From Alloalcanivorax marinus (lineage in GTDB: Bacteria; Pseudomonadota; Gammaproteobacteria; Pseudomonadales; Alcanivoracaceae), in contig NZ_JADDOL010000012.1 in assembly GCF_016906305.1 (NCBI RefSeq), positions 1 to 64,000 of the forward strand: 64,000 nt of DNA, in the 5' to 3' direction. Of this stretch, positions 43,336 through 51,588 are shown piece after piece. A program made the translations under genes and the position numbers. Under the pieces are notes generated by a model, which was given only the letters and a program-made list of their open reading frames with translations, was not told where the DNA came from and did no database searches. Within the stretch, counting starts at the first letter, position 1. Every line of letters begins with the position of its first letter.

Positions 43336-44085
43336 ATGTGGAAAACAATTAAACGCTGGTACCACCAACTGGGCTCGCCGGTCTATTTCTACCGCTTCAG
43401 CAGCGCGGTGCTGCCGTGGCTGTTGCCGATTTCGCTGGTGGTGCTGGCGGTGGGCCTGGCCTGGGGCCTGGCCTGGGCGCCGGTGGAGCGTTACCAGGGC
43501 GACAGCTACCGCATCATCTATATCCACGTACCGGCCTCCAGCGGCGCCCTGATGGGCTACATCGCCATGGGCGTGGCCGGGTTGGTGGCGCTGGTCTGGC
43601 GCATGAAAATGGCCGAGGTGATGCTCAAGGCCCTGGCGCCGTTCGGCGCGGTGCTGGCGGCGGTGTCCCTGGTCACCGGCGCGCTGTGGGGCAAGCCCAC
43701 CTGGGGCACCTACTGGCAGTGGGACGCGCGCATGACCTCCATGCTGATCCTGCTGTTTCTGTATCTGGGCATCATCGCCCTGCAAAGCGCCATCCGCGAC
43801 CCCCGCCAGGCGGCCCGGGCGGCTTCCCTGCTGGCCATGGTGGGGGTGATCAACGTGGTGATCGTCAAGTATTCGGTGGAGTGGCTGCAGACCCTGCACC
43901 AGGGCTCCACCCTCAAGGTGATCGGTGAGTCGTCCATCGACGACGCCATGAAGTGGCCGCTGCTGATCAGCATGCTGGGGCTGTGGCTGCTGTACGCTGC
44001 CAACGTGCTGATGCGTGCGCGCACCGAGGTGCTCAATCGCGAACGGCGCGCCGGCTGGGTGCGCAAACTCGTGAACCGGCCCTGA
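43336..44085 (+). CDS. ccmC: Haem trafficking protein CcmC
   Basis: Six-helix membrane protein (249 aa) that presents haem to CcmE. It has the WWD-type motif WGTYWQWDARMTS and the two periplasmic haem-ligand histidines in YIHVPAS and TLHQGST. ATG at 43336 has only a weak SD, and the gene lies 102 bp after ccmB across the repeat element. Confidence 0.96.
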   Translation: MWKTIKRWYHQLGSPVYFYRFSSAVLPWLLPISLVVLAVGLAWGLAWAPVERYQGDSYRIIYIHVPASSGALMGYIAMGVAGLVALVWRMKMAEVMLKALAPFGAVLAAVSLVTGALWGKPTWGTYWQWDARMTSMLILLFLYLGIIALQSAIRDPRQAARAASLLAMVGVINVVIVKYSVEWLQTLHQGSTLKVIGESSIDDAMKWPLLISMLGLWLLYAANVLMRARTEVLNRERRAGWVRKLVNRP

Positions 44086-44098
44086 GGAGTTCGACCGC

Positions 44099-44314
44099 AT
44101 GTACTTCGACAGCTTCGCCGACTTTCTGGCCATGGGCGACCACGGCTTCTTCGTCTGGAGCGCCTACGGCATCAGCGCGCTTCTGATCATCGGCAATATG
44201 TTGCTGGCCTGGCGCCAACAGGGACGGGTGCGCGCCGAACTGGCCCGGCGCGCGCGGCGCGAGGCCCGCGATGGGACCACCGTTTCTGGGAGCTCTGATG
44301 AATCCGGTTCGTAA
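44099..44314 (+). CDS. ccmD: Haem exporter subunit CcmD
   Basis: Small single-helix protein (71 aa) that stabilises the CcmABC complex and helps release holo-CcmE. The conserved start [19 protein letters not shown], one helix (about 20-38) and a basic cytoplasmic tail ([16 protein letters not shown]) identify it. It follows ccmC by 13 bp and overlaps ccmE by 17 bp. Confidence 0.93.
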   Translation: MYFDSFADFLAMGDHGFFVWSAYGISALLIIGNMLLAWRQQGRVRAELARRARREARDGTTVSGSSDESGS

Positions 44315-44822
44315 ACAACGTCTGATCCTGGTGCTGGCGATTCTGGCCGGCCTGGCCGTGGCCGTGGGCCTGGCGGTGTACGCCCTGCGCCAGAACATCA
44401 ACCTGTTCTATACGCCCCAGCAGGTGGTCTCCGGGGAAGCACCGGTGGACACCAAGATGCGCGTGGGCGGCCTGGTGGTGGACGGCTCGGTACGCCGCAA
44501 TCCGGAGACCCTGGACGTGACCTTCGCGGTCACCGACGGCAAGGGCACCTTCGACATCCATTACCGGGGCATCCTGCCGGACCTGTTCCGGGAAGGGCAG
44601 GGCATCGTCGCCAACGGCACCCTGATCAGCCGCGACCGCTTCGAAGCCGAGGAAGTGCTGGCCAAGCACGATGAAACCTACATGCCGCCGGAGGTGCAGG
44701 ATGCCCTGGAGAAGGCCGGTCACCCCGGCGGCGCCGGCAAGGCCGGGTCCGGCTCCGATGATTCCGAAGGTTATTCCCGGGGTTACTCCGAGAGCTATTC
44801 CAGCGACCGCCCGGCGGACTGA
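44298..44822 (+). CDS. ccmE: Haem chaperone CcmE
   Basis: Periplasmic, membrane-anchored haem chaperone (174 aa). A signal-anchor helix (about 8-29) is followed by an OB-fold with covalent haem-binding H124 and Y128 in [10 protein letters not shown]. The C-terminal tail is long, Gly/Ser-rich and disordered ([12 protein letters not shown]). ATG at 44298 has GGGAG upstream, inside ccmD. An inverted repeat follows at 44831-44851. Confidence 0.96.
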   Translation: MNPVRKQRLILVLAILAGLAVAVGLAVYALRQNINLFYTPQQVVSGEAPVDTKMRVGGLVVDGSVRRNPETLDVTFAVTDGKGTFDIHYRGILPDLFREGQGIVANGTLISRDRFEAEEVLAKHDETYMPPEVQDALEKAGHPGGAGKAGSGSDDSEGYSRGYSESYSSDRPAD

Positions 44823-44830
44823 CGGCGGCT

Positions 44831-44851
44831 GGCCGCCGGGCCCCGGCGGCC
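44831..44851. terminator. GC-rich inverted repeat after ccmE
   Basis: GGCCGCCGGG C CCCGGCGGCC, 10-bp arms, 8 bp after the stop; followed by GGCGCGAAAAAG, not a T-run. It may mark the end of the ccmABCDE transcript. Confidence 0.45.
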
Positions 44852-44865
44852 CGGCGCGAAAAAGA

Positions 44866-44895
44866 TTGTCCGCCGTGGCGGGGCTGACATACAGT
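44866..44895 (+). promoter_or_regulatory. Promoter candidate for the RimK-like gene
   Basis: TTGTCC (44866-44871) and TACAGT (44890-44895) with an 18-bp spacer, each 4/6, end 39 bp before the ATG. Confidence 0.45.
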
Positions 44896-44933
44896 GCGCC
44901 GATAACCATCCACTCTTGACCGTTCGGGGCCCC

Positions 44934-46427
44934 ATGAGTCAGGTCATCATTCTCGTCGACGATCCGGCCGACTGGGCCGCTTACTACCCCACCCGCCATT
45001 TGCTGTCCGCCCGCGACTATCTGCAGGCGGCCTCGCCGGTGTGCACCGACAAAAAGGTGCAGGTGATCAACCTTTGCCGGGCCTACAAGTATCTGTCGCC
45101 GGGCTACTACTGCTCGCTGCTGGCGGAAGCCCGCGGTCAGCGGGTGATGCCGTCGGTGCGCACGGTCAACGATCTCAGCCGCAAGGCCCTGTACGGCCTG
45201 CATTTCGGCAGCTTCGAGCAGGCCCTGGACCGGGCCATGAAGAAGCAGGGCGACGACGCCACCCGCCTGACCCTGACCCTGTACTTCGGGCACACCGAGC
45301 AGGAAGGGCTGGCGGAGCTGGGCCGGCAGATCTTCGATCAGCTGCCGTGCCCGATCCTGCGCGTGGCGTTCCGGCGCCGCGACGACGAATGGACCCTGGA
45401 GTCGATCCGCACCGTCAGCCTCAAGCAGCTCAAGAACAGCGAAGAAGACCTGTTCGCCCGCGCCCTGGAGCAGTTCAACGCCCGGGTCTGGCGCAATCCG
45501 CGCCGCCGCCGTGGCGACCGCTATGAGCTGGCCATGCTGGTGGATGAGCAGGAGGCCCTGCCGCCCAGCAACCGCACCGCGCTGAAGCGCTTTATCAAGG
45601 CCGGCCGTGAACTGGGCATCAAGGTGGACCCCATTGGCCGCGACGACTACGCCCGGCTGGGCGAATACGACGGCCTGTTTATCCGCGAGACCACCGGCAT
45701 CGACCATCACACCTATCAGTTCGCCCGCAAGGCGGAACAGGAAGGCATGGTGGTGATCGACGACCCCGGCTCGATCCTGCGCTGCACCAACAAGATCTAT
45801 CTGGCCGAACTGATGCAGGCCAACAAGGTGCCGGTGCCGCCCACCGCCTTCGTGTTCGACGATTCGGACGCCCAGGTGGACCGGCTGATCGAGGAGCTGG
45901 GCCTGCCCATGGTGCTGAAAATTCCGGACGGCAGTTTCTCCCGGGGCATCAGCAAGGTGGCCGACCGGGACGGTCTGCGGCAGGCGCTGGGCGAGCATCT
46001 CAAGCAATCGTCGGTGGTGCTGGCCCAGGCGTTCATGTACACCGACTACGACTGGCGCATCGGCGTGCTCAATCACCGCCCGCTGTTCGCCTGCCAGTAT
46101 TTCATGAGCAAGGGCCACTGGCAGATCTATCACCACAAGGCCGGCGGCAAGACCACCTCCGGCGGCTTCCGCAGCCTGGCGGTCCGTGACGTGCCGCCCA
46201 AGGTGCTGCGCACCGCCCTGAAGGCGGCGCGCATGATGGGCAACGGCCTGTACGGCGTGGACCTGAAGCAGTCCGGCGACGAGGTGGTGGTGATCGAGGT
46301 CAACGACAACCCGAACGTGGACGCCGGCGTCGAGGACCTGTGGCTGGGCGAGGATCTGTACCGGCAGATCATGCTCGAGTTTCTGCGCCGGCTGGAAGCC
46401 AAACGGCTGGGCCTGCCGCTGTTCTGA
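44934..46427 (+). CDS. RimK-like ATP-grasp ligase with RLAN N-terminal domain
   Basis: 497-aa protein. The N-terminal half (SQVIILVDDPADWAAY onward, to about 190) matches the RLAN (RimK-like ATP-grasp N-terminal) domain. The C-terminal half (about 260-480) is an ATP-grasp ligase with CTNKIYLAELMQANKVPVP, MVLKIPDGSFSRGISKV and the metal-binding VVVIEVNDNPNVDAG. RimK relatives add glutamate residues to proteins or small molecules; the acceptor of this long form is unknown. ATG at 44934 gives the domain start; a TTG 18 bp upstream is possible. Confidence 0.85.
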   Translation: MSQVIILVDDPADWAAYYPTRHLLSARDYLQAASPVCTDKKVQVINLCRAYKYLSPGYYCSLLAEARGQRVMPSVRTVNDLSRKALYGLHFGSFEQALDRAMKKQGDDATRLTLTLYFGHTEQEGLAELGRQIFDQLPCPILRVAFRRRDDEWTLESIRTVSLKQLKNSEEDLFARALEQFNARVWRNPRRRRGDRYELAMLVDEQEALPPSNRTALKRFIKAGRELGIKVDPIGRDDYARLGEYDGLFIRETTGIDHHTYQFARKAEQEGMVVIDDPGSILRCTNKIYLAELMQANKVPVPPTAFVFDDSDAQVDRLIEELGLPMVLKIPDGSFSRGISKVADRDGLRQALGEHLKQSSVVLAQAFMYTDYDWRIGVLNHRPLFACQYFMSKGHWQIYHHKAGGKTTSGGFRSLAVRDVPPKVLRTALKAARMMGNGLYGVDLKQSGDEVVVIEVNDNPNVDAGVEDLWLGEDLYRQIMLEFLRRLEAKRLGLPLF

Positions 46428-46450
46428 TCCGGCCGTCATCGAGGGATGTG

Positions 46451-47677
46451 ATGCGACGCTTTCTGCTCCGTCGGGCGATCCGCGCCTGGTTCGCCGACGG
46501 TGACATCGACCGGGCCACCGCCGAACGGTTGCTGGCCCGTTACGGGGCCGGCCTGGATGACCCGGCGCCCTCCGCCCGGGGGCTGGTGGTGGCCCTGGCC
46601 GGGCTGTTTCTGGGTCTGGCCCTGTTGCTGGTGGTGTCGGCCAATTGGCAGAGCCTGCCCCGGGAGCTGCGTCTCGCCGGTCTGATGTTGCTTACCGCCA
46701 CGCTCAATGGCGTGGGCGTGGCGCGCTACCTGCGCCAGGGGGCCGGCGCCTTCTGGCTGTTGCTGGGCGGCTTCGCCTACGGGGCCTCGATCATGCTGAT
46801 CGGCCAGATGTACCACCTGGGCGAGCACTACGCCGGTGGCCTCCTACTGTGGGCATTGGGTCTGCTGGCGCCGGCGCTGCTCACCCGGGGCCGGCTGTTG
46901 GCGCTGCTGATGCTGGTGGTGGCCGGCTTCTGGATGGTCGCCCACCACCGTTACGGCTGGCCGCTGTGGATGCCCCTGTTCCTGCCCGCCGCCTTCCTGG
47001 TGGCCCGCTACCGCGACAGCGCGGTGCTGACCCTGGCCAGCCTGGCCACCACCGCCCTGTGGCTCAACCTGATGCTCACCTGGGTGTATGCCACCGACTT
47101 TGGCCCGGAGGCCGCCGAAGGGCTGCTCAGCTTCAATCTGGCGCTGCTGGTGCTGGCCCTGGCGCTGGCGGGTCGGCCGGGCTGGTTCGGCGCCGCCGGG
47201 CACGGGCTGTCGGTGTGGGTGCCCCGGCTGACGCTGGCCATGCTGATGCCGTTCACCTTCGTGGACGTGTGGCGCCGTTATCTGGCGCTGGCCTGGACCT
47301 GGATGGACCCGGGCCTGTGGGCGGGCCTGGCGGTGCTGGTGGTGGCCGCCTTGATGGGGCGGCCGCTGCTGGCCACGGTCACCGCCGTGGCGCTGGTGGG
47401 GGTGCACACCGGCGGCCTGCCGGACCAGGCCTGGCTGTGGGCGGTGGCGGTGAATCTGCTGGTGCTGGTGCTGGCCCTGTGGTGGCTGCGCCGTGGCCTG
47501 CGGGACGGTGAGGCCGGGCTGTTCTTTACCGGTCTGGGCGCGATTCTGCTGGTGGCCCTGCTGCGTTATCTGGACCTGATCGGCGGTTACCTGGGTGCCG
47601 CCGCCCTGTTCGCCGGCATGGCCTGCCTGTTGTTGCTGGCGGCGTTTTACTGGCGCCGGCGGGAGGCACGACCATGA
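46451..47677 (+). CDS. DUF2157 family membrane protein
   Basis: 408-aa protein with a short cytoplasmic N-terminus (RRFLLRRAIRAWFADGDID, resembling a coiled DUF2157 head) and about 12 hydrophobic segments. It overlaps by 4 bp a GDYXXLXY protein, and these two families are recurrently paired in bacterial genomes. The function is unknown. GAGGGA lies ten bases before the ATG at 46451; a GTG one codon upstream is equally possible. Confidence 0.82.
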   Translation: MRRFLLRRAIRAWFADGDIDRATAERLLARYGAGLDDPAPSARGLVVALAGLFLGLALLLVVSANWQSLPRELRLAGLMLLTATLNGVGVARYLRQGAGAFWLLLGGFAYGASIMLIGQMYHLGEHYAGGLLLWALGLLAPALLTRGRLLALLMLVVAGFWMVAHHRYGWPLWMPLFLPAAFLVARYRDSAVLTLASLATTALWLNLMLTWVYATDFGPEAAEGLLSFNLALLVLALALAGRPGWFGAAGHGLSVWVPRLTLAMLMPFTFVDVWRRYLALAWTWMDPGLWAGLAVLVVAALMGRPLLATVTAVALVGVHTGGLPDQAWLWAVAVNLLVLVLALWWLRRGLRDGEAGLFFTGLGAILLVALLRYLDLIGGYLGAAALFAGMACLLLLAAFYWRRREARP

Positions 47678-48183
47678 AGCGCGGGTTGAATCGGTCGTTG
47701 GTGAAAGGCGGTCTGATTCTGGCGGTGCTGGCGCAGCTGGCGGTGCTCGGCGGCCTGTTCGTCTACAGCCAGTACCCGCTGTGGGTGGGGCGCGAGGTGC
47801 GCGTGGCCACCCTGCCGGTGGACCCCCGGGACCTGTTCCGCGGGCAGTATGTGCGGCTCGACTACGGCTTCAGCCGGTTGCCGATTCCGGATATGGAGCT
47901 GCCACGGGGCGGCGACGACGTCTATGTGCCGCTGGAGCGGGACGGGGACCTGTGGCGGGCGGGCCGGGCGCAACTGCGGCCGCCGGCGCGGCCACCGTTT
48001 CTGCACGGCACCATCCTGCGGGTGGCCGGCGGTGAAATGGTGGTGCGCTATGGCATCGAGGCCTGGTTCGCGCCGCGGGACGAGGCCCTGCGGCTGGAAA
48101 CCCGGCTGCGCGACGGCGGCGTGGCGCGCCTCAAGGTGGCGGCGGACGGCCGCGCCGCGCTGGTGGCGGTGGAAGCGCCCTGA
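47674..48183 (+). CDS. GDYXXLXY domain protein
   Basis: 169-aa protein with one N-terminal helix (about 12-31) and a periplasmic domain. The family signature appears as DLFRGQYVRLDYGFSRL (residues 53-69), followed by VYVPLERDGDLWRAGRA. Paired with the DUF2157 gene and ends 6 bp from the convergent GST gene. Function unknown. Confidence 0.82.
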   Translation: MKRGLNRSLVKGGLILAVLAQLAVLGGLFVYSQYPLWVGREVRVATLPVDPRDLFRGQYVRLDYGFSRLPIPDMELPRGGDDVYVPLERDGDLWRAGRAQLRPPARPPFLHGTILRVAGGEMVVRYGIEAWFAPRDEALRLETRLRDGGVARLKVAADGRAALVAVEAP

Positions 48184-48189
48184 GGGCGC

Positions 48190-48843
48190 TCAGCCCAGCA
48201 CTTTCTTCAGAAAGCCACTTTCCTTCTCGATGGTTTGCTTGAACGGTTCCAGGTCGTGGATGCGGTCGGTGTGCGCGGCCAGATTCGGGTGCCGGGCGGC
48301 GTCCGGGCGCTCGCCGCCATGGGCGAAGTTGACCAGCTGGCTGGCCACCGCGATGTCGGCGATGGTCAGCCGGTCACCGACCAGGTATTCCTTGCCGTCC
48401 AGTTCCTTTTCCAGGTAGTCGAGCAGGGGCGGGATGGTGGTGTCCAGGGCCTTCTGGCATTCCTGCTCGTTGCAGGCCTGGCCGATCAGCCGCTTGACCA
48501 CCCGGTTGCGGAACACCATGAAGGTGCACTGGGGGCCCATTTCGTAATCGGCGAATTTTTCGAACCAGAGGGCGCGGGCGTACTCGTAGGCATCGTCCGG
48601 GTACAGGGCCGGCTCCGGCTGGATGCGCTCCAGATAGGCGCAGATCACGGCGGAGTCCGCCAGAAAGCGGCCGTCCACTTCCAGGGCGGGAATGCGGCCC
48701 AGCGGGCTGATCTTTTCGTAGCCTTCCGGTTTGTTGTTCGGGTCCACCATCACCGATTCGTAGTCCAGGCCCTTCAGGGCCAGCACCATGCGGGTTTTGC
48801 GGACATAGGGCGACAGAATGGCGCCGTAGAGTTTCATGGTCAT
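48190..48843 (-). CDS. Glutathione S-transferase family protein
   Basis: 217-aa protein. Thioredoxin-like N-terminal domain (KLYGAILSPYVRKTRM, with candidate catalytic Ser in SPYVRK; ADSAVICAYLE glutathione-binding region) and all-helical C-terminal domain (VGDRLTIADIAVASQL). The substrate is not predictable. ATG at 48843 (MTMKLYG) has AGAGAG upstream; ATG 48837 is an alternative. Confidence 0.88.
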   Translation of the reverse strand: MTMKLYGAILSPYVRKTRMVLALKGLDYESVMVDPNNKPEGYEKISPLGRIPALEVDGRFLADSAVICAYLERIQPEPALYPDDAYEYARALWFEKFADYEMGPQCTFMVFRNRVVKRLIGQACNEQECQKALDTTIPPLLDYLEKELDGKEYLVGDRLTIADIAVASQLVNFAHGGERPDAARHPNLAAHTDRIHDLEPFKQTIEKESGFLKKVLG

Positions 48844-48983
48844 GGGCTGCTCTCTCTGCAAAGGGTGCAACAGGGAGCCTCAGGGATATAGCACCGGCCC
48901 GGGTGGGTCAATGACCGGATCGGATGGGGTACGGCGGGATTGGCGAAAGATTGCGCGGACGCGCGCCGGGGACGAATTTCCTC

Positions 48984-49012
48984 TTGACGATGGGGGCCCC
49001 GATTCCTATTCT
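48984..49012 (+). promoter_or_regulatory. Promoter of the tRNA-Glu/tRNA-Gly unit
   Basis: TTGACG (48984-48989, 5/6) and TATTCT (49007-49012, 4/6) with a 17-bp spacer and a GC-rich discriminator ACGCGCCG. Confidence 0.8.
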
Positions 49013-49033
49013 ACGCGCCGCTTGAGAGCACGG

Positions 49034-49109
49034 GTCCCCTTCGTCTAGTGGCCCAGGACACCGCCCTTTCACGGCGGTAACAGGGGTTCGACTCCCCTAG
49101 GGGACGCCA
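49034..49109 (+). tRNA. tRNA-Glu (anticodon TTC)
   Basis: 76 nt with encoded CCA. Acceptor GTCCCCT/AGGGGAC, anticodon stem CCGCC/GGCGG with loop CTTTCAC (TTC at 49068-49070), T-arm GGGGTTCGACTCCCC. Co-transcribed with tRNA-Gly 23 bp downstream. Confidence 0.97.
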
Positions 49110-49132
49110 CTCAGCCCGTTCACAAGCGCCAA

Positions 49133-49208
49133 GCGGGAATAGCTCAGCTGGTAGAGCACAACCTTGCCAAGGTTGGGGTCGCGAGTTCGAATCTCGTTTC
49201 CCGCTCCA
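49133..49208 (+). tRNA. tRNA-Gly (anticodon GCC)
   Basis: 76 nt with encoded CCA. Acceptor GCGGGAA/TTCCCGC, anticodon stem CAACC/GGTTG with loop TTGCCAA (GCC at 49166-49168), T-arm GCGAGTTCGAATCTCGT. An intrinsic terminator follows. Confidence 0.97.
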
Positions 49209-49213
49209 ATTCG

Positions 49214-49244
49214 AAAAGGGAGTCCATCCGGACTCCCTTTTTTT
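49214..49244 (+). terminator. Rho-independent terminator after tRNA-Gly
   Basis: AAAAGGGAGTCC ATCC GGACTCCCTTTT, 12-bp stem, followed by further T residues. Confidence 0.93.
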
Positions 49245-49608
49245 GTGCTTTTTTCCTTCCGTTTCACCCTCTGAACCCCCCGCGGGGAAAGTCTGTTGCA
49301 AAGCCCTGGCGATTCGTTTAGCGTTGATTATAGTCAGTGTACTGATAAAAAAATCGTGGTACGGAATCTGGCGAATAAAAAGAAAACGTTTACAAAACAA
49401 TGGTTTGAAAATTATGCAGCAGGATCGACCGCACCGGGCGAGAAGAAAAACAGGTGCTACCCATCCTAATTTGGCGCTCCAGCGAGCCAGTCCTATCGAC
49501 GCCATCGAGTCACGATGGACCAGGGAAACCGATCAACGTGTTCCGCCTTTCGGCGACGGGATCCGTAACGGGTCCGGCCGGCCGGGCGTCGGGTAGGAGA
49601 CAGGCAGT
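49245..49608 (+). promoter_or_regulatory. AT-rich region upstream of the TRAP transporter
   Basis: 364 bp without a supported gene. Bases about 49310-49420 are far more AT-rich than the surroundings. They contain a short palindrome TCAGTGTACTGA (49334-49345) and a possible promoter TTTACA (49389-49394) / TATGCA (49413-49418). An open frame of 117 codons here has no protein character. This is where a substrate-responsive regulator of the TRAP/hydroxylase genes would be expected to bind; no regulator gene is adjacent. Confidence 0.4.
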
Positions 49609-50142
49609 ATGGAAAGGTTGGCGGATCTGATTGATCGCCTCAACGACGGTATCGGTGAAGTGCTCAAGTGGGCGATGCCGGTGATCGCGCTGATCTGCGC
49701 GGTGGTGGCGGTGCTTCGCTATGGCTTCGGGGTCGGCTTCCCGTGGTTGTCGGAGAGCTACATCTGGCTCAACGGTGCCCTGTTCACCCTGGGCGCCGCC
49801 TATGTGCTGCGCCACGAGGGCCATGTGCGGGTGGATGTGTTCTACAACCTGCTGTCCGCGCGCGGCCGGGCCTGGATCAATCTGCTCGGTACCCTGGTGT
49901 TCCTCTATCCGATGCTTTACTTCCTGGCGGTCAAGGGCTGGCCGGGTATCCAGCGTTCCTGGGCCCGTCTGGAAACCTCGCCCACCATCGGCGGCCTGCC
50001 GTTCATGTACCTGCTCAAGAGCTGCCTGCTGGGGTTCTGTCTGCTGTTGGCGCTGCAGGGGTTGAGTCTGATGATTCGCTCCGTGCAGGCGATCCGCGAT
50101 CCCTCCAAGGCGCCGTCCGTTGAGGAGAACGACCGTGGCTGA
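49609..50142 (+). CDS. dctQ: TRAP transporter small permease (DctQ)
   Basis: Four-helix membrane protein (177 aa) of a tripartite ATP-independent periplasmic transporter. Helices lie at about 20-37, 50-66, 90-108 and 130-152. The conserved motif ESYIWLNGALFTLGAAYVLR followed by EGHVRVDVF is typical of DctQ. It overlaps the large permease by 8 bp. Confidence 0.93.
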   Translation: MERLADLIDRLNDGIGEVLKWAMPVIALICAVVAVLRYGFGVGFPWLSESYIWLNGALFTLGAAYVLRHEGHVRVDVFYNLLSARGRAWINLLGTLVFLYPMLYFLAVKGWPGIQRSWARLETSPTIGGLPFMYLLKSCLLGFCLLLALQGLSLMIRSVQAIRDPSKAPSVEENDRG

Positions 50143-51508
50143 GTGGTTCCTGCTGATTCTTCTCGTGGTTCTGATTCTGGCCCTGCTCAGCGGCTTTCCG
50201 GTGGCCTTCGCCATCGGTGGCGCGTCCATCCTGGTGGGGGTGGTGGCGTCCTGGTTCGGCGCCTTCGACATGCTGATGCTGGGCGCCTTGCCGGGGCGCG
50301 TGTTTTCCATCATGACCAACGAAACGCTGCTGGCGGTGCCGTTGTTCGTGTTCATGGGCGCCATCCTGGAGCGCTCGCGCATTGCCGAGAACCTGCTCAC
50401 CACCATGGGGCAGCTTTTCGGCCGGGTGCCCGGCGGCCTGGGCGTGGCGGTGATCATCGTCGGCGCCCTGCTGGCCGCGTCCACCGGCGTGGTCGGCGCC
50501 ACCGTGGTGGCGATGGGGCTGATCAGCCTGCCGGCCATGCGCCGGGCCGGCTATGACGAGCCCCTGGCCAGCGGTCTGATCTGCGCCGCCGGCTCCACCG
50601 CCCAGATCATTCCGCCGTCCACGGTGCTGATTCTGCTCGGCGTCATGCTGCAGGACGCCAACACCCAGGCGATGCTCAGCCAGGGTGGGTTCAACAGCCA
50701 TCAGATCGGTGTCACCGATCTGTTCACCGCCGCTCTGGTGCCGGGGCTGCTGCTGGTGGTGTTCTACCTGCTGACCATGGCGGCGCGGGCGCTGTTCAAC
50801 AGCCGGTCCTGCCCGCCGCTGGTGATGAACGAGGAGGAGCGCCGCACCCTGGCCAAACGGGTGCTGTGTACCATGCTGCCGCCGCTGGTGCTGATCATCC
50901 TGGTGCTGGGTTCGATCCTGTCCGGCATCGCCACCGCCACCGAGTCGGCGGCGCTGGGCGGCGTGGGCGCCTGCATCCTGGCGATCCTGGGGCGTCAGAT
51001 GTCGTTCAAGGTGCTCAGGGACGCCAGCCGCTCGGCCATGTCCATGAGCCTGATGATCTACGCCATCCTGATCGGCGCCGCCATTCTGTCCCTGGTGTTC
51101 CGCGCGCTGGGCGGCGAGGAAGTGATCGCCGAGCTGCTCGATTCGGTGCCCGGCGGGCTCACCGGCGCGATCCTGTTCGTGCTGCTGATGATGTTCGTGC
51201 TCGGTTTCATTCTCGATACCTTCGAAATCATCTTTATCGTCATGCCGATCTTCGCGCCCCCCTTGATCATGATGGGCGCGGACCCGCTTTGGCTCGGCGT
51301 GGCGTCCGCCATCGTGCTGCAAACCAGCTATCTGACACCGCCGTTCGGCTACGCCATTTTCTTCCTGAAAGGGGCGGTGGCGGACCTGAAACTGATCACC
51401 GTGTACCGCGGGGTCATTCCCTTCGTGGTGCTGCAATTGCTGGGCGTGGCGGCGATCTGGGAGTGGCCGCAACTGGTGCTCTGGCTGCCCGGCGTGTTGG
51501 CCAACTGA
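50135..51508 (+). CDS. dctM: TRAP transporter large permease (DctM)
   Basis: Sodium-coupled substrate-translocating subunit (457 aa) with about 12-13 helices. Conserved motifs: SGFPVAFAIGG, NETLLAVPLFVFMGAILE, GVVGATVVAMGLISLPAM, STAQIIPPSTVLILLGV and TSYLTPPFGYAIFFLKG. The GTG at 50135 with AGGAG seven bases upstream is preferred over an earlier TTG. Confidence 0.95.
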   Translation: MAEWFLLILLVVLILALLSGFPVAFAIGGASILVGVVASWFGAFDMLMLGALPGRVFSIMTNETLLAVPLFVFMGAILERSRIAENLLTTMGQLFGRVPGGLGVAVIIVGALLAASTGVVGATVVAMGLISLPAMRRAGYDEPLASGLICAAGSTAQIIPPSTVLILLGVMLQDANTQAMLSQGGFNSHQIGVTDLFTAALVPGLLLVVFYLLTMAARALFNSRSCPPLVMNEEERRTLAKRVLCTMLPPLVLIILVLGSILSGIATATESAALGGVGACILAILGRQMSFKVLRDASRSAMSMSLMIYAILIGAAILSLVFRALGGEEVIAELLDSVPGGLTGAILFVLLMMFVLGFILDTFEIIFIVMPIFAPPLIMMGADPLWLGVASAIVLQTSYLTPPFGYAIFFLKGAVADLKLITVYRGVIPFVVLQLLGVAAIWEWPQLVLWLPGVLAN

Positions 51509-51588
51509 TTCCCGGAGGCGCCCGGCGGGGTCCGCGCCGCCGGTGTCGGCATTACCCCTTTCACCGCGGAGATCGAGGAGTAATTTTC

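Noticed and set aside
49243-49596. 117-codon plus frame before dctQ
   Set aside because: Begins within the tRNA terminator T-run, crosses a sharp AT/GC boundary, has no SD and no domain-like pattern.
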